This document shows, one piece after another, positions 5,157 through 5,476 of a stretch of 5,476 nucleotides of DNA (positions are counted from its first letter, which is position 1; each line of letters opens with the position of its first letter). The DNA comes from Nanohaloarchaea archaeon PL-Br10_U2g27 (GTDB lineage Archaea; Nanohalarchaeota; Nanosalinia; Nanosalinales; Nanosalinaceae): positions 1-5,476 of the forward strand of contig LKMX01000043.1 of the NCBI GenBank assembly GCA_001564035.1, written 5' to 3'. Below the pieces are notes generated by a model. It was not told the origin of the DNA, did no database searches, and saw nothing but the letters and a program-made list of their open reading frames with translations. The position numbers and the translations under genes were made by a program.

Positions 5157-5476
5157 ATGGAGATTGATGATCCTGTTTACGGTGAAGTGAAGATTACTGA
5201 GCCTGTTCTAATAGAGTTGATTAATTCGGAGCCTGTTCAAAGGCTGAAAGAAGTTCATCAGGCAGGGCCTTCGCCGTTTTTTATGGAGGATAAACCTTAC
5301 GTCACTCGTTTTGAGCACTCTGTTGGCGTATTGATACTGTTGAGAGAGTTTGACGCATCTTTAGAAGAGCAGATAGCAGGCCTTCTCCATGATGTTCCTC
5401 ACACTGCGTTTTCGCACGTTGCGGATTTTGTGTTTGAAAATGATGCTCACGAGTATCATGAACGGTTTATGGAGGA
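5157..5476 (+). CDS. HD-superfamily phosphohydrolase, N-terminal part (3' end outside window)
   Basis: An open frame from the ATG at 5157 runs 106 codons to the window edge. It matches the N-terminus of the SAMHD1/dGTPase-like HD family (COG1078 type): DPVYGEVKITEPVLIELINS (5-24), then PVQRLKEVHQAG (26-37), TRFEHSVGV (50-58), IAGLLHDVPHTAFSH (73-87), and EYHE (99-102). His54 and the His78-Asp79 pair are the expected metal ligands; His82 and His87 belong to the usual HDxxHxxFSH run. The last metal-binding Asp should lie beyond the window. Known members hydrolyse dNTPs or other nucleotides, and the exact substrate cannot be read from this fragment. HDVPH carries Pro where HDIGH or HDVSH is usual. 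A TATA box placed 27-28 bases upstream supports the start. An AGGCCT lies in the Ala-Gly-Leu codons just before LHD. Confidence 0.92.
   Translation, partial: MEIDDPVYGEVKITEPVLIELINSEPVQRLKEVHQAGPSPFFMEDKPYVTRFEHSVGVLILLREFDASLEEQIAGLLHDVPHTAFSHVADFVFENDAHEYHERFME

Larger units (their letters stand above)
347..5383. repeat. Iterated palindromic hexamer AGGCCT, 25 copies dispersed
   Basis: AGGCCT starts at 347, 715, 761, 1185, 1251, 1329, 1388, 1693, 1780, 2143, 2648, 2848, 3148, 3345, 3404, 3542, 4123, 4293, 4341, 4631, 4876, 5051, 5071, 5115 and 5378. That is one per about 220 bases; base composition predicts roughly one in the whole window. Only about 11 other GGCC sites occur, so the outer A and T are part of the word. 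It appears in genes of both strands, in all three codon phases (Arg-Pro at 715, Glu-Ala-Leu at 761, Thr-Gly-Leu at 1185) and between genes, so codon bias alone does not explain it. Flanking bases are not conserved apart from a mild preference for T after it. No copies lie in 1-346, 2149-2647 or 3548-4122. Confidence 0.9.

Noticed and set aside
347..5383. AGGCCT copies as recognition sites kept by a local restriction-modification operon
   Set aside because: No methyltransferase or nuclease gene is in the window, and restriction sites are normally depleted rather than enriched. A methyltransferase elsewhere in the genome cannot be excluded.
1..5476. CRISPR array, insertion sequence, integrase or attachment site beside the tRNA-Gly
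   Set aside because: No spaced direct repeats, terminal inverted repeats or transposase/integrase codons were seen, and the tRNA 3' end is not duplicated in the window.

Overview
The window looks like a compact archaeal chromosome segment of moderate GC (about 44-46% by eye). Four things point to archaea. There are TATA-like boxes about 27-30 bases before nearly every start codon. No Shine-Dalgarno sequences are visible, so most mRNAs look leaderless. The tRNA gene does not encode its CCA end. Genes are tightly packed and two convergent pairs overlap. Acidic proteins, a short-type alpha-glucan phosphorylase and the leaderless layout would suit a halophilic small-genome archaeon such as a nanohaloarchaeon, but that placement is inference.

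Layout, left to right: the 3' end of an unrecognised gene (+, to 241); tRNA-Gly(GCC) (-, 257-327); a thioredoxin-reductase-like flavoprotein (+, 463-1383); a small protein resembling ADP-ribosyltransferase folds (-, 1380-1820), overlapping the reductase gene end-to-end by 4 bp; a 79-residue double zinc-finger protein (+, 1923-2162); a glycerophosphodiester phosphodiesterase (+, 2209-2856); an alpha-glucan phosphorylase (-, 2840-4414), overlapping the previous gene by 17 bp; an unrecognised 183-residue protein with an acidic tail (+, 4521-5072) followed by a T8 tract; and the 5' part of an HD-superfamily phosphohydrolase (+, from 5157, cut by the window end). No gap between genes exceeds about 135 bases, and the gaps hold promoters and short T tracts only.

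The genes do not form an obvious pathway. They have their own promoters and mixed orientations, so this reads as independent housekeeping and accessory genes (redox, glucan breakdown, glycerophosphodiester breakdown, nucleotide hydrolysis) rather than one operon.

The most striking signal is not a gene. The palindromic hexamer AGGCCT occurs 25 times, where about one would be expected from base composition. It runs through genes on both strands, in all three codon phases and between genes, and it sits at or within 20 bases of most gene 3' ends but near no start codon. It behaves like the highly iterated palindromes known in cyanobacteria (HIP1) or like an uptake/chromosome-architecture word, and it is the best candidate here for undescribed biology.
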